This document shows, one piece after another, positions 1-14,099 of a DNA stretch of 64,000 nt. The notes below the pieces were generated by a model, which worked only from the letters and a program-made list of their open reading frames with translations, was not told the DNA's origin and did not search any database. The position numbers and the translations under genes are program-made. The DNA lies in contig NC_134648.1 of assembly GCF_030463565.1 (NCBI RefSeq), forward strand, positions 45,694,346 to 45,758,345. The letters are read 5' to 3'. Origin of the DNA: Pelecanus crispus (Eukaryota; Chordata; Aves; Pelecaniformes; Pelecanidae). Position 1 is the first letter of the stretch. Each line of letters opens with the position of its first letter.

Positions 1-3000
1 GGAGTCTTGTGGGTTGAAACATCTAATTTCTTTTAAATTTTTCTTCTCCTGGTGTTTAAAAATCATGATAATTGACAAAAAAACCCTGAACTCAAGAAAC
101 AGGCATGATGTTTAAGTTAGAAATAGAAGATTGCTTAATATGTTAGTGGAACCAAATGGTAATATTTACACAGTATATTTATTCTTTCACTTGAACTTTT
201 CCTTTCTGCTTTTTATGTTTATCCTTTGCATATAGTAGACATATTCTGATCTGAGTTGCATGTTTGGGCATCTGATGTTTGAATTTTCCCATCCATAATT
301 AATATTACTCTAATAATCTTTAGGAATGACTTAAAGTACTACCCTTCACCACAGGTTGTTCACGGCTACTTTGATGGACTAGTGCACTTTTAGCAAGTCA
401 GAGCTACTTGGAGTGCAGCAAAGTCCTTTCTTCTCCCACTCTGCTCCCCTCCATTCCCCATCCCCCACTGACAGCATGATGAACCATGGAGGATTTTTCC
501 TCTTTTGAACTCTCCCACTCCACTACCATCCTTAGCACAAACTGCAGGGAGAACTCACCAACCTGCAGCTGGCAGGGATATTTGCAAGCTTCTGGAGCAC
601 AATATGAGTCTCCTTCCATCCATTGATAGTTGGTTGAATATCTCACTGAATTTTCAGGGTTGGGTTTTTTTTTTTTTCTTTTCTGCCTCTCTTACATCTT
701 CTCCCTGTCCTGAGCCGTCTTCTCTTCCTTGTCCAAGGCCCCTCACTTTTCTTTCTGTTGAGCCTCTTGTAACTAACATATCCATAAATAAACAACTATG
801 CCCCTTGCAGTCTGACCCAGACAGTCTAGCTGAAGTAGAATCTAACCTGGTCTTACCTAAGGAGTTTGTTCTTTGTAAAGAGCTGAGATCTCTCTGTTAT
901 CAAGAGATAGCAGAAAAGCGGTTCGTGTTTCTAAATGTGCAATAACAAGAATGCTAAAGAGGAATGAACAACTGCACTTGCAAATAAGGAGCCTGTCTCA
1001 GTTTTCAAAGTTTTGGGTCATTGTATCCAGAAGAAATGCCCTATAGGTTCACTGAATAAGCCTGCTGGAGGAAAAGTAAGCCAATAATCTTAAATAGTGT
1101 GAGGAATGCTGGCAAGAAAACCACCCCTGAATCTGAGAAGAGGTTGAAATGCAACAGTAGGAATAGGAGGCTGGGAATTTGATACAGGCTTTACCTTTTT
1201 CATGATTGTTGTTTAAGTAAAAAGGGGAAAGATGGATGATGTTCAGCTGACAGAATATCATCAACAGACACAGGTGCAGCTTCTCCAGGGAGAAGACGCA
1301 GCAAGTTGCACGCTCTTCTTTGAACAGCCAGCAGCAGCAGTGGGTTTCTCTGACACCTGCTCTGACCAGAGGAGTGGGGTCCTAGGAGGGGTCTTGCTGG
1401 ATCTGCAGAGGTGAACTCTGGGCTATGGGGAAGTTGGAAGCTAGAGAAGAAAGTCCTGAGATTTTCCTTGGCAGTGCTAAGTAAGTATTGCACCACAGAA
1501 AGAATCAACTCAGGTCCCAAGGGTGATGCTGTGGGCCCCAGGACCCCAGTGTGGGTCTCCAGGCTTGGTCAGTTTCTGGTAGGAGAAGCTCAGCAAGTAT
1601 GCTGGGCCTTGAATAAGGGACAGTCTAGCTCACATCTTCAGGTGAAAACAGGTATGTCAGATGAGGACTTTGGCCAGGAGATGTTATTTTTGTGTTCCAG
1701 ATCTAATTCCTGTGAAGTGTGTACCTGTGGTGACCCACAGTTGTAAGTCTGCCTTCTTTTTTGGAAAGAATAACAGATCCAGTGATTCCGGAGTAGATCT
1801 CAGTTGTTTTAGACACTGTTGTATTTTACTTGACTAATAACAGATGAGAGATTGCTTCCTTCCCTCTTATTTCATCCAAGTTCCTTCTAATCTATCTTCA
1901 GTCCTCACTATGTTACTAAAAGCTCACATGACTTCTGCTTGGCCAAATCTTGGAAGGCTGAATTATTGCCCTTTTTCTGCCATTAGCGGTTGTCTCCTCC
2001 TTCAGCTCCAGCAGCTGTCATTTACCTTCTAGTTCTCCAGTAATTCACACCATGAATTGTTCCCAGCCAGGTTTGTTTGTTTGGTTGGTTTTTTTTGTTG
2101 AGGTCTCACAAAGCTTTGTGTCAGCTCCTTTTGCTTCTCTTTTCACGTAAGTTTCTCCTGGTGACAGACATTAAAAGTACTCCCATCTCACCTACCTGCA
2201 AGCTGCTGTGGCTAACAAATACTAGGAGAGAGTGAGGCACAATGTCACCAGAAACTAGGTGACATACAAATTCCTTCTAAGCAGTAGATGGTCATATCTT
2301 ACACACACAAAAAAACCCCATCTTTTTGTAGATGATAACAATTAATTGATGTCTTGACAAGAACAAACAACATTTGGGGTTTTCTCTGTTTTTATTGAAC
2401 TAAGTAACAAAATGCACTGAGCTCAATGGTTTTAAATCAGAATTTTACAAAAGATATTTTTTTACTCGTTGTAAAACTGGGAATATTTCTCTCCAAAAGA
2501 CATACAACCTTAAATAAAATCTAAGGCAAGAAAACATCAATTTGAACTCTGAATTGTTTTCCAGTATCTGACTATAGAGACATATAATCACTAGTGTTGC
2601 ATTCTTAAATTGAAGTGAAAAAAGATGGGTAAAGAAATAATATCTAAATGGATATCAGTGGAAAATAGGATTATTTAAGGAGACTCATCTCCTAGGTGGA
2701 TAAAAATAAGATATTCAGGTAATTTTCAAAATGCAAAGCTATCTTATGCAATGGAGACAGCTAAAAGTACCATTTGCTAGCCCGCAGTGAATGATTTGTA
2801 GTCATCAGGATCCTGCAGGTAATTGAGGATATCTGCATCGACGTATCCTGCGCTACTGCAAGAATATTATTGTAATGAACTGGCATGCATGTACGAGTGT
2901 AATTGCCCTCTAGTGCACAGCCTTGGAACTGATCCCAGCTGTGCCATAGGACTGCACTGCTCAAGAAAGGAAAAAGATCCTGAAAAAAAGTCCGAAATTG

Positions 3001-6000
3001 GGGGAGCCAAATCCAAACCCCAGTGGCTTCCAGTGGCAGCAGTGGTGGCAGGAGTCTCTGAATGTCCATAGACATGGTAAGGGAGGGAATCCAGTCAGTG
3101 CTCAACAAAACCATTCTGTGGTCTGAACCAACACACACTAAGTGGAGATGACTGGGGGATTTGCTTCAAGAACTCAGGGCTCCTCCAAACCCAAATGCTA
3201 ACACAGACATGGCCATTAGGAGCCCAGATAACGATGGGCCCGTTGTTCCGCATCACTTCCATTTGTTTGCACAGGGTCGTGTTTCATGGGAGGCTCGGGG
3301 TGGAGTTCCATAACCTCTTAGCAAAATCTGATATTTGTGTTCGTGCTGACAAGAAATGAAATGTCCTGAAGGAGCTAATTCTTTCCTCATATGTGCAACA
3401 GAACGAGCCCTGTATTCCCCATGCAAATCACAGGCAAAATCCCCTCCATGCTACTGAGCAAACATTGAACTAAAGTCTGCAAGTAAGTTCACAGCTCCAG
3501 CCCCCAAGTTGGATATTTTCTTTGAGTGACTTCTCAGTACATAAGAGGTAAGGATTTGCAGTAAAGGAAGGGAATTTCTAGACAAATCATTACACATTGC
3601 AATATCTTGTCTCCTTATGTGAAGAAATTATTTGGTGACTTGTGTAGCTCACAGACATGTCTCATTAGTTGTTTATTCATGAATTTGAGTTCTCTGTTGG
3701 TCCTGGTATTGTGTCTGGTGTTCTAACTAGTGCGCGTTATGCACAGTTATCCACCTTCTCTCTGCTTTATTTGGTCTTACCTGACAGTTATCCCACGGCC
3801 TACAAGGAATTGATTGTTGGAAGTATTTCAGTTCCTCAGTTGCTGTGATAAGCTGCTATGGGTGAGGTAGGAATACAATAATGTAAAGGCTTTAATTCAG
3901 TGCTTTCTAAATTTTCCCTTGGTTCATTCTTTCTTCCACCCCTCATGTTTTCACCTCACAGCCCATTGGCCAGTTTCAACCACATTTGTTAGGGTTTCCC
4001 ACAAGTACAGTAAAAACTGGTGGCTGAGAAAAGGATGGGGAGGCTCAACATTGGGCTTCTCCAAGGCTGAAGCTCCAGTTGAGCCCACCAGGATCTGTTT
4101 TGCTCAGCCTGGGGGCTAGCCAGTTGGCAGCCCCATGGCTCGAAACCCCCCAGTAGTGCAGCTGGGAGACTGTAGGAGAAGGTATCAGGGCCATGGAAGT
4201 GGTTCATTTGTGTAAGTGGAAAACAGCAGAGAGGAGCGAGATCACACAGCAGATGGGAGACGCTGGTGTAACGGCAGTGTGAAGATGTGAGGGTGAGAAC
4301 ACAGATATATCAGTAACCAGCTTCACTCGTTTGACTGCTCGTGCAATAGCCTGACGATGGTCAAAGGCGGAGTGAGGACCTGAATCCCTGCCATCCTCCC
4401 CAAGCAGGCGGAACTTCTGCGAAAGCTGCATTAGCACCAGCCTTACAGCAGCAACCCCTCCCTGGTTCGTCATACAGCCCCCGCACCCTCCTCCAGCAGA
4501 ACTGGTAGGAATAGAAGGCAAATACTAAAGGAATCTTTAAAAAAAAACAAACAAAAAACCAAAAAAAAAAACCCCAACCTCTAACCTGGTTTTACTGCTC
4601 TTTACTCTAGGTGCAAAGTATCAGTTACTATTGTTTTAATTAATCTGCCTTTTCTTGATTGATTCAGTCCTAATTCCAGTTTGTGGGGATGAGCTGCCAA
4701 TTCTTTGCCCCTCGCTACACTTCCCTATAACAAGCTGGGTTCAAGCTGTTGAACCTTCTTAAGGTGTTTCCAGTATGGGATGAAGTCTGGATTCCTTTCA
4801 AGTCAGCCTTAAAATTCCTACTGACTTTCTCAGAATTTTGTCCATAGGGATTTCAGTATACAGCATCTCTTCACTATTTGTATTTATATAAGACCTCATC
4901 AAAGTTTTAAATCTGCCAAAGCTGTACCTAAGAGTTTGCACTCTTAATAATAAGATCTATATGTTTTTCAGTCATCAACTTAAAAGAAAAAAGTCAGTTT
5001 CTGCATATCATTTTCCTGGATTTTGCACCATTGTCCTTCCTTTCAGAAAGAATAAATACATTTCCAATGCAGTGAGATCCTTTCCACAATAGCACCTAAG
5101 AAATGGCCTCTGCCACCAGACATTTACAGCAAAACTGTGTTATTACATTTAAATTTCCAAGACTCAGTAGCCAGCAAGTTACTAGAGTTCTATTATAGTT
5201 GTGATACATGAACTGTGCATTGTTATGGTAATGACATTTTTTTTTCTTGCCTTTGAAGTAGCAGGGTAAATACAAAGGATATCGCATTGGTCTTGGAATG
5301 ATATCTCCTTTGCCTCAACTCTGTGTACCACGCAGTAATCAGAATTGCATAGGAAAAAATTAAAACACAATATAGCTCATTCAGTGTTCCTACTAGCTTA
5401 ACAGAGGTCAAAAATAAACCAAAGTATCTGTAAGCATTAACTTCAAAATAAGTGAAGGGAAATATAAATGATACTTTACCTGGCCATCAGCCATGATGCC
5501 CAGGAAGCTGGTCTTCAGGTTCAAGGATGACCTTGGGGCAGAATACAGATCTACACAACCAGGCTCTGAAACCATCATGGTGGTTTAGACTGGCGGTAAA
5601 AAAACAACGTTGTCTCTTCATATATTCATCATAAAATATTACAGCTGACCAGATGGTGGAGCAATTACATTTCCATAGTTCTAAATGGCTATTTAGTTTA
5701 TCCATTTGTGAACTGTTAATTAAAATTGGAAAATACATCATTCACATTCAAAGGGAAGACATAACTATATGGGACATGCTTAAGCAAAGACTCAAAAATT
5801 TTATTAAATCAGAGATCCATTTCCTTCACCTTCCCACCTACCTTAGTAAGAAACAAACAAACAAAAAGTCTTTGACATTAGGGCTGTGGTGTGGACAGAT
5901 GAAAGGCAGGAAACTGAGGGAGTTGCGCTGTCCTGAGAGCACATGTGCTCAACACATCACGTTGTTTGCTGCAAACAAGCCGAACCCCTCCAGCTGCATG

Positions 6001-8962
6001 GGCGAACACATGTTGCACTGAAGATCACTCACACACACAGAGAGAGGGACGAGCTGCTATGTGAACTTAACCCCCTACCCCAGAACCAGATAGCATTGAC
6101 ACTAACAACACCCTGTGCCATCAAGTCACATTTGCGTGGGTATTTGTCTTAATTCAGCTGCAACACAGTTTGTGGGCTCAGCTTTATGCGATAGTTAATC
6201 AATGTGCTATTAAATTCCATTACAAACAAAGGATTAATTTAGCCAAACAGATATACAGTTCAAAATACTTATCTATTAGGGTAAGGATATATTCCTATAT
6301 TTTTATAAAGTGAATTTTTGCACCATTGCCTTGATACAGGTACACAAGAGCTAATTCATTAACAAACAAAGGAGTCTTAGGGCTGAAGTGAATAAGGCAG
6401 GGAAGGTTTTTAGGAAGAAGCAATATCTTTTATTCGACAATCTAATTTAAATGGAAAAAGAGCAGACAATACTTCTTTACGACTGAAACAGATGAGAGCA
6501 GAGAGGGGTTTAATTTAGCTTAACACATTGACTTTTAAAACGCTCTGCTTAGTTAATTCAAGTTAACTTTCCTGAGTGCCTCTGTGTAGACCAACCCTCA
6601 GGCTTCTGAAGACAGGTCTGTGATGTTTCGGGAGTCCTCAGTTCCCACCTGGCCTCCAGACAAAGCCATTTGAGTCTCAGCTCTTCTGTGGTACCACTCC
6701 TTTGAAAGGGTGAGGCAGAGGCTCCCCACCGCCGCGGTGTGCCCTGTGGTACCAGAGGGCAAGGAGGATGTGCCATGTGCGTGCTTGCCGGCGTGGTCTG
6801 GGCTATGCCCTTTTCCCACCTCCTGGCGAATCACCATCCTAATTCTGCTGGAGGACTGCAACGGCCTCAAGCCTGTATGGGCTTCTCTCTGCCCATGGAG
6901 CAGGAAAGCACAGTCTGGTCTTATTAACCATGAGGTTAAAAATACCCAAACCAGCTTGAACAAGAAAACGTAAAGAAAAAAACCAAGGAAGGGAGCCTAT
7001 GTCTCCCTATACAATGACTTCAGGCACCAGCAGAGCTCTGTAGTTAACATGACCTTGGTAACCTAGGTTCATTGAGGAAAAACAGACTTCAATAAGTGAA
7101 GTGGAGTTTGATGTAATTTGAAAACAATTAGTATACTAAATGCTTTTATAGTTTACCTACTGGGGTGCTCAATGCACATTGCTGATCATTTCTGCCCATT
7201 TGATTTGTCAGTCATTTTTAAGTTCTCCTCGTGTTAAATGTGAAATATTTAAGGGAGCCACAGGAGAAGTGACCCAGACACCCATATCACAGTAGCTGCA
7301 CCATTGCTGTTTAGGAGGAATCAGCCAAGTATGTAAGTCACGATTTTTTTCTTCTTCAAAGGATTTCTGAAGTGTCTGCTGTTAGAGTACCCTATGGCAG
7401 TACCTTAAAATATATGTAATTATATGTTAGAAATAACATTCCTCTCCATTATAAGACCTTTAATTTACAGTGCTCTCTCATAGAGACCACCCTTTAAGAT
7501 TTGCCCCTTCTTTCTAGGGGGAAAACTCACAGCTTTGTGCCTGTCCTTTCTCCAGACCCTCAGGCTCTGCTGCACCATCCCTCTCATGGAGCAGCCCTCC
7601 TGCACCTGGCCAGGGAGGAGATCACAGCAAGGCTCTTCTCTGTCCACTGAGCAAAAGTACTGCTCTTTTAGAGGACAGGCATGATACTTGACTTGGGCAA
7701 TCTCCAGGGCAGTAATTTGAGGTAAATAACATGGCAAGTGATCCGCTAAGGCAACCTGGCTTTTTCCTTGCCATGGCAATTTCTGAATGCAGACCCAGAG
7801 CAAGAGCTCCTTTCTCACAGCTCCTGGCTCCTCAGCTAGGATCCCATTAAGGTTATTTCCTGATGATTCCTTAGACATTCTTTGTCATTTCCTGGCTCCT
7901 GTATCCCTTCCTTTTAATGCTGTGGCTGTCCTATAAAAGTATCTAAGTTAGTTTAAACTCTGTCTTGGATGGCACTACCAGCACGTAGTGAACCAGCATC
8001 TGAGTTCATACCTAGTCCTGGATAGACTTGTACAATCTGCCCTCAAGCCTGTTTTTACCTCTGTGGCTTCACTCCCACACAAAAAGCCACATCAGTGAAA
8101 GCTAGCACATGATGTAAATATGAAGAACTGGATTTCTTAAAAGCATTAGAAGACATGGGCTTTAAATGAAAAATAAGGGACAAAAGTAGAACTAGCTGCT
8201 GCCTCTTTTTTGAGCCATGTCTGTAATACTCCATTAAAGGAAAAGAGTCTGAGCTCCGAGAGCAGAGCCGGCTCAATCCTTCGCACCAGGGAAGGCCAAG
8301 TGGGTTTGTTTCTATTTTTACCACTTTTTTTCTAGTGAAAAGCAAGTGAGTTGGGTCCAGCCATATTTTACAGAAAATGCATCTTTAAGTGGGAACTATA
8401 CAAAACACACTAGTACTCAAACCTCCCAAATTTAAGAGAGCTATAATTAGCATCGGATGGAAATGCTTAAGTGACGTGAATTGCAGGTACCATCCTCGCT
8501 TTTCTTTATCCACAGAATCCCAAGTTACTTCACAGTGAATTATTGTAGGAAGATTCTGGTGGCCATTTTTTGTTCAGCATTGTTGATGGCCATGCTGCAT
8601 TTAGTGAAGTGGGGCATCCACATGACTGCGTGTGCTTTGAAGAGAACGGCTGAAACCACCATACTGAGAGAGTCTATGGGTATGACCTTTAGCAATATGT
8701 TAACAGTCCCACTTGCAGACTGTTTGCAGGAATCAGTTTTCCTTTCCTTCACTTCAAAGTTGGATGCTGAATTATATGACTCTCCAGTTCTTTTGACTGG
8801 TCTTTCTGTTCTCTGAAGACTGACTCATTTCCTGTATTTGAATAAGATAGTAAAAGTGGATATAAAATATTATTTTGCAATTGTAATCAGAATAGCTCTC
8901 AGTGCAGATATTAATAGTGAATTCTAAGACTCTGCCTGATAACAGCTGAGTTTATGGTTTCA
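1..8962. other. Intergenic, no gene recognised
   Basis: AT-rich sequence with only short chance frames; the longest, at 505-945 and 7465-7878, show no conserved motif and no exon-like boundaries in series. The only notable item is the A/C tract at 4538-4578. Confidence 0.7.
4538..4578. repeat. A/C-rich simple sequence
   Basis: A runs are broken by single and paired C (ACAAACAAAAAACC, then A11 and CCCC). Confidence 0.8.
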
Positions 8963-9060
8963 TGGGCTAGATTCTGCTCTCATTTATTTCATTGTAAACC
9001 CAGAGTAACTCCCAGAAGTCAACAGATTTGCTCCGGATTTCTGCAAAGATAGCGGAGGTC
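8963..9060. repeat. Fossil palindromic interspersed repeat, related type
   Basis: GGGCTAGATTCTGCTCTC begins one arm. The word GTAAACCCAGAGTAACTCC on the left is mirrored by GATTTGCTCCGGATTT on the right, around a centre reading GAAGTCAA. I recall the same word order in ancient repeats spread through sauropsid genomes. The copy is diverged and the edges are approximate. Confidence 0.45.
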
Positions 9061-12000
9061 TGCCTCTTGCTCTGTGCTTCTTTTGCAGTGGTGGGGGTGA
9101 CATCATCAATCTGGATATATGAATCAGGGCATAGATGAATCAGTTCAGGCAAAATTAAAAGCAGATCATTCTCTAAACTGAAACCTCTGCTTTTTGGATT
9201 TCTTTGTATAATGAGAACCACTACTTCACTGCTCCTCTGATCCAGGTAGATCCTATTTAAACTCTATCGCCTCTATCAGCTTTTACATGCTATTTATTCA
9301 CCGCAGTTCATACAATGTTCTCCAAAACACTGAAGCATGAAAACTTGCAGAATTCAAAACAGAGATACAGAAACAACAGGCAGAAATGAGGTATCTTTTA
9401 TCAGCGAGGCATGTGGCTCTTAGTACTTTTAAGGAGAGGCTGTTGAGCAAGAGCTCTTTTGGAATGCAGTTTGGCTGTTAATTCTTGATTTTGCCAGCTG
9501 CTATGTTGCTTCAGACTTTGCAGAAGTGTGTGCATATCCACGTGTGACTGTTTGAAGCAGTGTGGGAGGATCTCACGCTGAATCTTGTTTTGCTGGTTAG
9601 AGTTCAGAGGCTGAACTGCAGAGTGTAATTCTGAAAGTTCACATTGTAAGTGTTCCTTTGGCACACCTGCCCTAAGCATACAGAGGAAAAACATCAAAAC
9701 CAATAGCGCACTGGAATTTCATGATCATCCCATGCCAATTGTTTCCTCTTTTGATGCAAATGTCTATTGTGGCTCTTTATTCAGCCTAAAGAAGGAAGAG
9801 AAAACACAAACGTGTCTTTGCTCAGACCAAGGCAAGTAGGGGAGAGTCTACTCTGGCCGCAGGCTGGGGCCACCACTGCAATACACATTTTGAGTTACTC
9901 TTTGGACTCAGAGAAGTTACATGTTAAATACAGAGCTTCACATTTCTACACCACCCCCTCAATTCTGCATAACTTAAAGATACCTTTGGTGTCTCTTTCA
10001 TGGGCTACAGTGTGTGAAGTACCTTGGTGGTCTGCTTGTTTCCTAGTGTGTGTTTTCCATTTTTCAAAGATTGCCACTTCACATTATGAAGTGACCTTCT
10101 GGAATAGTCAGGGGTGAAACAAAACGCAGGAAACAAATTGCTCTTTTATGACCAGATACATTAAAGCCAGCACTTAAGTAACTTTTCTGAGCTCAGTATC
10201 TTACCCAGAAGTGTCATCCCAGATGTATGTTAAGAATACCATTGGTCTTTTTTAAGGTTTGTAGGGGTGCAAGAGCATTCTACAAGCTCCTGCTGGACCT
10301 CAGTTGTCCAAAGTAACTACAGGAGTTAGGGTTTAGCTGCAATACAAGTTTACTGTGCATTCCTGGACATTGCAGAACAGCAGATTTTGAAGCATGGTAA
10401 CAGGCTGGTTGCTCAAGCTGGATTTTGAAGCAATGCTGTGAGAGGTCTGCACGTTTTTAACCTGATGCTGAGCCCAGCTTCAAATCATATCAGTCCCATG
10501 ATTAAACCAACAGGACAGACCCAGTAATTTAGATACTAGTCACACGTCCAAGGTTCTGCGTATCCTACCCCCAGTGTCTGCATGCTCAATGGACTTCAGG
10601 AATCCGTACCTTCAGAGGGAACAAGTTTTAGGGAAAAATGAGAAAAAATGCTGATCATATGGGCCAAGGTTTGCAAACATTACCTATGATTAAGTTTTGG
10701 GACAGACACAGATGTGGGATGGAGGAAATGGTAGGAAAGAGGTTCACAGGACTCTGAGGTTCACAGAGGCTCCTAACGAGGTGCCAGAGAGATGGGGCTG
10801 CCTGGGTACTCATAGTAGAGCAATGCCATGCCACAGTCCACTGACACCTTCTGAGGGAAAAGAGAGGAAACACATTCTGGTGTTGAGGTCCTGTTAGAGA
10901 GTCCACAAACGTCAGGGAAGTTCAAGATTATCTCTTGACACATGTCAATCTGTGTGGATGACATACAATCTTCATGCCACCTCAGCTTCTCAGCTGGATG
11001 TCCGGCTCCTGGGCCTTCTAGATGATCCTGAGAGCATTATTGGCATGACCGATGCTGAAGTGACTGACTCAAATCCTTAGTCCAGTGCTAACTCCATTGC
11101 CTGCCCTTGCAGCCCTTACAGCCACCATTCATCTGGCTGAAGGCCCCGGTCCTCTTTGGGAGGAATTCTCCCTCTAACAATGAATATGCACGACACATGC
11201 CAAATAATAATGAACTATCTGATTTCCTAAATGGGACTGTGGGAGGTAGGGTTGATGGACCTAGCTGACTGCCAGATCATTATTAAAGCTGGGTTTAAAA
11301 ATGACACCATTTCAGTGTGTCATCTTTTGGCAGACTCTGTCTGTTCAGAAGACCCTTGCAAGGGATCTCAGTGGGGGCTACTGTAGAGCAGAGAGCTGTC
11401 AATTCATGTGAGGAGGTCTACAGGCAGAAATATATTATTAATAGACTGTTTGGCTCTTTGGGATGCTGTGGGAGAGCAAGGAGGCTTCATCAGTTCTCTT
11501 CTCACCTTGTGTGAGACAGGGCAACTGGAAATGGTCCAGTGCACGCAGCAGGTTATAATCATGGCAGAGAAGAGTTAATGTGATGTTTGCAATACAGCTC
11601 TAAGGGATGGGGAACCTTTCTTGTCCAAAAAGAAAAGATGATTATGTGTTTCTTGGATGTCATATATATATATCTCTCTCAAATAAAACTTAATTCAGGA
11701 AAAAAAATGCATGCAAAGATATGCTTGTCATATACAACAAAATGCACCGGTGGACATAATGGGACATGGAGTAAGTCAGGTGCAGCTCTTTCTTGATGAT
11801 ATCTGTCTCCTTTGGGTTTGACTGTGAATGCAGTTATATTTCCAAATATGTACTTGCTGATGTTTTCATTTCTTCAGCACTGATGACATAAAAGATCTTT
11901 GCACTGGGTACGCTGTTTGCTGAGGAAAATTCCACTTGAACTCTGGAGCAATCTGAAGAATTCTGACAGAAAGTTTGAGGGGGCAGGATTTTACTTTGCA

Positions 12001-12180
12001 CTCTCTCTTGACTTAAGTCTGCTCCCTTTGAAGACAGCCGTAAAGCTAACATTGATTTAAAAGGAAGCATAAGTAAATCGAACATGATTGCTTTGCTTTT
12101 GGAAGCCCTGCCCTGAAAATTCTGAGTTCACAAAACTTCTGATTTTATTTCTACTGCTACTTTGTGGCTTACAGTTTAAA
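9061..12180. other. Intergenic, nothing recognised
   Basis: No repeat, RNA gene or coding exon could be supported. The frames here (for example 9767-10117) lack family motifs. Confidence 0.65.
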
Positions 12181-12189
12181 AAGAAAGAC

Positions 12190-12640
12190 CTGCCTATTTA
12201 GATTTTCATTAGTGTGAAATAAACTCATTTATTATAATCTTTTTTAATGAGCAGTGTAGTTTCCCTTAGATTTGTAAAGTCTGGAAAAAGTAATGCTTTC
12301 AAGAGATTGCCCCTAGGATAAAGAAAAGAAACACTGTGCTAGTGTTGAAACAACTTGTTTTAACATTTTGGAACAGGTTTTGATAATTAATTTTTATGTG
12401 TGTTTTAAGAAGCAATATGTAAATAGAAGCAATATTAATTTTAAAATAAAAATTTGAATGAAATGTTTAAATTATTTAAATAAATTCTTTTTACCCAGCA
12501 AATTTTTTCTGCCTGAAACTTCATTTGCTGGATAACTTAAAAAATATTTGCCATCTGCCTCAAGTCCATTTTGGAATTTCCTGGAAAATAGAAAATGCAG
12601 TTCCTGACAGTTGTAGAACAACACCGCTCATTAAAGATGT
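12190..12640. other. AT-rich block, candidate noncoding element
   Basis: Dense TAAT/ATTA homeodomain-type words and a long stretch without simple repeats (for example GATAATTAATTTTTATG near 12380). Composition alone cannot distinguish a conserved enhancer from neutral AT-rich DNA. Confidence 0.2.
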
Positions 12641-13028
12641 TTCACTTATCACTGCAGAATGAAAGGATTGTTATATTTGCAGACCTGTACTCTTTCTAGC
12701 AACATTTGTTATAACATGGTCAAAACCAAGGCATTTTCATCTTCTGGAAAAGGAATGCTGCTCTTATTTTTAAGGAAGCGACATGCATTTTGGAAAAAAG
12801 GGTGAAATAATTGGGGTTAAAAATAATTAAGCTCTTAGTATGGGAGTTGGCAGATAAGGAGTTTTAGATAGGATCAATGGGGAAAAACTAAATAGAAGCC
12901 AGAGCCCTAATATTAAGCATTAGTGAGATTGCTACTGGAAGAAGAGCTTGTGTTTGTCTATCTGCCCTTCAAAAGGACCCTGACAGTGAAATGGGTTCAG
13001 AAAAGAGTTAGGAAAAAAACCTGGGAAA

Positions 13029-13066
13029 TCTGTCTACAGTAAGAAAGTCTGTCTATGGTAAGAAAG
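13029..13066. repeat. 19-bp tandem duplication, two mismatches
   Basis: TCTGTCTACAGTAAGAAAG at 13029-13047 is followed directly by TCTGTCTATGGTAAGAAAG at 13048-13066. Confidence 0.9.
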
Positions 13067-13329
13067 TAAAAAGGTACCATCTTTTTCAGTTTATCCGGAA
13101 GACGATGAAGAGCAGGCTTGACCATGGTCTGTAATTTCTACAGAGAGATGATTTATGATAGCCCAGGGCTCTTGAACTTTGCAGACCAAGACACAAGTAG
13201 GTAGAAAAAACTCAGACTAAAAATAAGGCGGTTTTATGGTGATGTTAATTAACTTCCAGAATAACTTGCCAAGAGATGGAGTGGATATTCTGTCATTTGA
13301 AATCTCTAAATCAGAATTTTTTTTCTCTC

Positions 13330-13350
13330 TTTTTTTTTTTTTTTTTTTTT
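13330..13350. repeat. Poly-T tract of 21
   Basis: A homopolymer follows a CT-rich lead-in. No adjacent retroposed sequence is recognised. Confidence 0.95.
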
Positions 13351-14099
13351 ACTGTTTGTCTTCCAGCTCATCCCTGGGATATAGACAATGCACAGGAATT
13401 ACCAGCTGGAAACCTCTGTCCCATGTCATGCAAAGGATTAGAATAGTCCCTTCTGGCTGTAGGTCTGTGCATATACATTTTAGATAGAGGTGACAAATAA
13501 AAGAGTAGAAAGAACAGGATAGAAAGGTGCAGAGGTAGACGGTAGAATTGTCAGGTTACTGTGAATACTATGCTTTAATATTCAATCTTTGATTCATTTC
13601 TTTCAGGCTCAATCTTGAAAGGCTCCGGTCTTAGAAATTAAACTAAATAAGAAGAGAATGTAGCTGGAGGGATCTGCCACGGGATGGGTTTTGTATGTTG
13701 GCACAGCCAAACGGGCTGGGGGTGGGGAGGAAAGGTGGAGAATTTGTGAATTAAGAGCAGGCAGCCAACCTGCTGTTCTTTGCTGTTGTTTTTAAATCTA
13801 TAGATTCCAAAGGGAGTGGATTATATTTATATAGATGTACAGAAAAAAGCTTTTGCTCTAAACAGATCCTAATGCAGGTGAAAACCATGTATTGATTACT
13901 TAAAGAAAGTTAAAATAAAAGCAATTTTTTCCCCCATTTCCACACATTGCAGCTTTTGGCCTATCCACTCATAGCTAAAAAAGCATTCTTTCCTGATAAT
14001 CAAGCTTCAGCTGTCTGAATTTCAGGCCGAGCCTCTCATCTTGAGCTCTGCTGAAGAGCTTCTTTAATTAACCATTATACCACAGATGTTATTGATTTT

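Noticed and set aside
13330..13350. A poly-T run as the tail of a processed pseudogene
   Set aside because: No gene-derived sequence or flanking direct repeat was recognised next to it or to the similar run at 27543.
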